Of a stretch of 7,870 nt of DNA, positions 5,226 through 7,870 are shown one piece after another. Origin of the DNA: Candidatus Altarchaeum sp. CG2_30_32_3053 (GTDB lineage Archaea; Altiarchaeota; Altiarchaeia; Altiarchaeales; Altiarchaeaceae); NCBI GenBank assembly GCA_001873845.1, contig MNZY01000165.1:1-7870 (forward strand). Reading direction: 5' to 3'. The position numbers were made by a program, and so were the translations under genes. Every line of letters starts with the position of its first letter. Positions within the stretch are counted from its first letter, which is position 1. A model generated the notes under the pieces. That model saw nothing but the letters and a program-made list of their open reading frames with translations, had not been told where the DNA came from and made no database searches.

Positions 5226-7425
5226 TTTTACTGAAGATGAATTAAAATTATTGAAAAAATGCAAAGCCAAAACCAAACCCGATGAAAGTATATACAGTCA
5301 TTCTTATAGGTGCTATAATTTATCTGCAAAAATTCTTGAAAAATTTTTTATTTCAAAGTCAGTTATTGAATATGAAAAAATAAAAATAGAACTAGATATA
5401 ATAAAAGATATCTGTGCTTTTCATGTTTTGCTTCACGATTTGGGAAAATCAGACAGCAGATTTCAAGACAAAATAGATGGAAGAACAAAAAGTTGTCCTC
5501 CTCACGCATTGCTTTCATTAGAAAAGGCCAAAGAAAAGTTAATAGAAAGAACAAAAAACTATGATATTTCGGAAGAACAAAAAAAACTTTTGATATATAT
5601 ATCATTGCTTTCTATAGCATCTCATCACTCAGATTATCACAGAGATATTTATAAAAAAAATGAACATGAACCAGCTTACCAAATTTTAAAAGAAATTGTG
5701 AATCACTTAGATGAGTTAAAGTACCCTAATTATTACATCTCTCCTGAAATAAAGTTCCTCTATATTTTTTTTAACGGAGTATTAAGAATGTCTGATTGGA
5801 TAAGCAGCGGAAATTTAGAGATAAAAAATTTATTTTTTGAGAATCATATAGAATTGTCCAAAAGAATAAAATTATACCTTAAACTTAAAAATTTCTCCCT
5901 ATACGATCATCAAAAATATTTTAAAACTAACTTTAATTGTGGGTTTATGCGGCTTCCTACCGGAGATGGAAAAACAGAGACAGCACTTTTAGCAAATTTT
6001 CCAATTAACAAAGTTATATACACGCTGCCAACAGTTACGACTGTTGAATCCATGCGACATAGATTTGAAGAATGTTTCTATAAAGAAAATGTTTCATTTT
6101 CGCATCATTTGTTATTCTTATCCTTATATGATGAAGGAAGATTAAACGAAGAAATTTTGCATCAGTATTCTATGAAAAAGATCGTTGTTACAACGATAGA
6201 TAAAGTACTACTTTCTCTTATGAATTACAGACATTATCCTATGCTCCAAATGGGCTTAAATAATTCTTATTTGATAATTGATGAAATTCACAGTTATTCT
6301 CCTTATACTCTTTCATTAATACTAAATGGTTTGGAATATTTAAAAAGGTACCACAATACAAAAATATTAGTTATGTCGGCAACATTGCCAAAAATTATCG
6401 AAAATGAACTAATAAAAAGAATTGGTGCTGAAGAGCTGATTGACAAGAAGATTGTTGAAGAAAGATATAAAGGTAAAAGAAAGGTAAACTTAAGGAAAGA
6501 TTTTATTGAAGAGGATATTGAGTCAAATACAAAGAATATATTAGAAATGTTTAAAAAGGGTAAAAAAGTTTTGGTTGTGTTGAACACTGTTAATAAGGCA
6601 AAGAAAATATATGAAATTTTAAAAAATGAAAACAATCTTAAATGGGGCGATGAAATATTCCTGATTCATTCAAGGTTTAATCACGATGATAAAAAAGAAA
6701 AGAATAATTTTTTAGAAAAACTGAAGCAAAACAAAGATAAGAAAGGGTTTGTTCTTATAGCAACACAAATAGTTGAAGTCTCTCTTGACATTGATTTTGA
6801 TGTTATGTTTACTGAAGTTTCTCCTTTTGACTCGCTCGTGCAAAGATGCGGAAGGGTTAACAGAAAAGGTAAAAAAGGGGCTTGTGATGTTTTTTTATTT
6901 TCTCCCGAAAGAGAATTGCCATATAAAAGGGAACAGATAGAAGCAACAAAAAAGATACTGTCAAACTTTAAATTAGAAACTGAAATGGATTTTCTAACAG
7001 CAAATGATGAATATTACAATGATATTGAGGATTTCTATAGAAAAGAATTTGACAAGAAACCTTTAGAAGATTTTAAAGGAATAGAAAGAAGTAATTTTGG
7101 TGAAGAATTAACGAGAACACGGGAAAGTTTTATTACTCTCCCGGTGATTCCAACAGGTGAAAATAATGAAATTTACACAAAAGTGAAAGAATATGTAAAT
7201 ATATTAGATAATTTATCTTCTTATAAAAAGGACAAAAAATTAGAAATAAACAGATTTGTGCTTGGAAATATAGTGGAGGTTCCAATTTATGTTGCCAAGG
7301 GTGATTTAAAAGTAAAAGCTGTAGATCAGGAGATATGGGATAAATTTGGAGTAATTTTTATAAATGCGACATACAATTCAGAAACAGGGATAATATCAAA
7401 AAAGCAAGGGGGTATAATTTTTTAA
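5197..7425 (+). CDS. cas3: Cas3 HD-nuclease/helicase
   Basis: This is the type I effector nuclease, which Cascade recruits to nick, unwind and degrade target DNA. From ATG 5197 it has 742 residues, normal for fused HD-helicase Cas3. The HD nuclease domain occupies about the first 220 residues. Likely metal ligands are H35, H76, the HD pair H80/D81 in LLHDLGKSD, H103 in PPHALLS and the HH pair 143-144. The superfamily 2 helicase part has motif I LPTGDGKTE (253-261, Lys259), motif II DEIH (362-365), motif III SATLP (394-398) and motif VI QRCGRVNRKG (549-558). All key residues look intact. A TTG at 5182 would add five residues but is less likely than the ATG, which overlaps cas5 by 29 bases. The weakly conserved C-terminal domain follows. 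An A8 run lies at 5653-5660 in the HD-encoding part. Confidence 0.96.
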   Translation: MENNPYVFSNFTEDELKLLKKCKAKTKPDESIYSHSYRCYNLSAKILEKFFISKSVIEYEKIKIELDIIKDICAFHVLLHDLGKSDSRFQDKIDGRTKSCPPHALLSLEKAKEKLIERTKNYDISEEQKKLLIYISLLSIASHHSDYHRDIYKKNEHEPAYQILKEIVNHLDELKYPNYYISPEIKFLYIFFNGVLRMSDWISSGNLEIKNLFFENHIELSKRIKLYLKLKNFSLYDHQKYFKTNFNCGFMRLPTGDGKTETALLANFPINKVIYTLPTVTTVESMRHRFEECFYKENVSFSHHLLFLSLYDEGRLNEEILHQYSMKKIVVTTIDKVLLSLMNYRHYPMLQMGLNNSYLIIDEIHSYSPYTLSLILNGLEYLKRYHNTKILVMSATLPKIIENELIKRIGAEELIDKKIVEERYKGKRKVNLRKDFIEEDIESNTKNILEMFKKGKKVLVVLNTVNKAKKIYEILKNENNLKWGDEIFLIHSRFNHDDKKEKNNFLEKLKQNKDKKGFVLIATQIVEVSLDIDFDVMFTEVSPFDSLVQRCGRVNRKGKKGACDVFLFSPERELPYKREQIEATKKILSNFKLETEMDFLTANDEYYNDIEDFYRKEFDKKPLEDFKGIERSNFGEELTRTRESFITLPVIPTGENNEIYTKVKEYVNILDNLSSYKKDKKLEINRFVLGNIVEVPIYVAKGDLKVKAVDQEIWDKFGVIFINATYNSETGIISKKQGGIIF

Positions 7426-7870
7426 TATAGCCCATGTTCTTTACAACACACAAATAACTAATAAAATCGCTGTTAAATGTAGAAATGAATAAAGATAAAT
7501 GAAGGTAAAATAAATTTATCCTGGTTTGTTTCTACCGCAACTTATTATACGAAATTATAAATTCTAATACATTAACGAAATAAATTCAATAAAATAAATA
7601 AAATAACAAAAGTTTCCCATTTCAGTTTACTCCATTAACAAATCACCTCGCTGTTGTTCGGAGATTTAAAATTTCTAATGAAATTTAAAATAAGATTGAA
7701 AATCTGTTGATTTTAAAATTGTGAAAATATTTCCTAAAACCAGGATTTAAATCTTTTGTATAAATTCTTGAGATTATTTATAGGTTTAATCTTAATAATT
7801 TAATGAGTTGGGAAACTTTTGAAATTAAATACTTTTTATAGTATTAAATTTAATAGTATTAATGCCTAAT
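7426..7870. other. Gene-free 3' flank of the cas operon with AT-rich palindromes
   Basis: No open frame of useful length exists on either strand, and there is no CRISPR repeat, tRNA or adaptation gene. Palindromic sequence is plentiful. AAATTTC/GAAATTT has 7-bp arms and a 4-base loop (7669-7686), and AAAATC/GATTTT has 6-bp arms and a 4-base loop (7699-7714). There are also the perfect 10-base palindrome GATTTAAATC (7744-7753) and ATTAAATTTAAT (7843-7854). Their wording recalls the array upstream of cas8. A larger 57-nt hairpin is listed separately. A CRISPR leader could lie here or just beyond the window, but nothing shows it. Confidence 0.6.
7479..7535 (+). other. 57-nt imperfect hairpin downstream of cas3, possible structured RNA
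   Basis: Two nested inverted repeats share one centre: outer GTAGAAA (7479-7485) with TTTCTAC (7529-7535), and inner GATAAAT (7494-7500) with ATTTATC (7514-7520). They are separated by 8 bases on each side. As plus-strand RNA, six of these eight positions also pair: A-U at three and G-U at three (7486/7528, 7487/7527, 7490/7524). Only two mismatches (7491/7523 and 7493/7521) interrupt a 22-position stem with a 13-base loop. On the minus strand the G-U pairs become A-C mismatches, so the fold favours a transcript in the cas direction. It begins 54 bases after the cas3 stop. It could be a 3' end structure, a processing or stability element, or a small RNA. No U-tract follows, so simple termination is less likely. 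Confidence 0.4.

Noticed and set aside
7426..7870. CRISPR leader or array after cas3
   Set aside because: No direct repeats of 25-40 bases separated by spacers are present. A leader for an array beyond the edge cannot be excluded, but nothing seen supports it.

Overview
The window is AT-rich DNA that most likely comes from an archaeon. The best evidence is a PDCD5/TFAR19-type DNA-binding protein gene, a family found in archaea and eukaryotes but not normally in bacteria. Next to it is an ScpA-type kleisin, and after that a type I-B cas operon of the Cst1/Cst2 (DevR-like Cas7) kind. Few genes have a clear Shine-Dalgarno sequence and several begin just after A/T-rich stretches, which also fits an archaeon. 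I cannot name the lineage from sequence alone; low-GC Euryarchaeota or Altiarchaeota-like groups are possible guesses.

Layout. Bases 1-550 are nearly gene-free. The first 87 bases may be the tail of a protein gene cut by the window edge, and the rest is AT-rich spacer with three short tandem duplications. One of these gives two T6 tracts just downstream of scpA. scpA (minus strand, 551-1318) and the PDCD5-family gene (plus strand, 1391-1735) diverge from a 72-bp promoter region. Bases 1736-2193 hold a likely hairpin/U-tract terminator, a run of six AT-rich palindromes (1899-2083), a possible TATA element and a 23-codon mini-ORF that overlaps the start of cas8.

The cas operon runs left to right: cas8b1/cst1 (2194-3510), cas7 (3548-4495), cas5 (4485-5225) and cas3 (5197-7425), with short gaps or overlaps. 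Together they would form the interference arm. Cas8, Cas7 and Cas5 build the crRNA-guided Cascade complex, and the Cas3 HD-nuclease/helicase is recruited to degrade the target. No cas6, cas4, cas1 or cas2 and no CRISPR array lie in the window, so crRNA processing, spacer acquisition and the array must be outside it, supplied in trans, or missing.

Bases 7426-7870 have no gene. They hold a 57-nt imperfect hairpin that pairs better as plus-strand RNA, and further AT-rich palindromes like those upstream of the operon. The most unusual signals are non-coding: the tandem hairpin array before cas8, the hairpin after cas3, and several short perfect tandem duplications, one of which adds 11 residues to Cas5. 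The protein-coding content itself belongs to known families. I found no clear evidence of an undescribed protein system.
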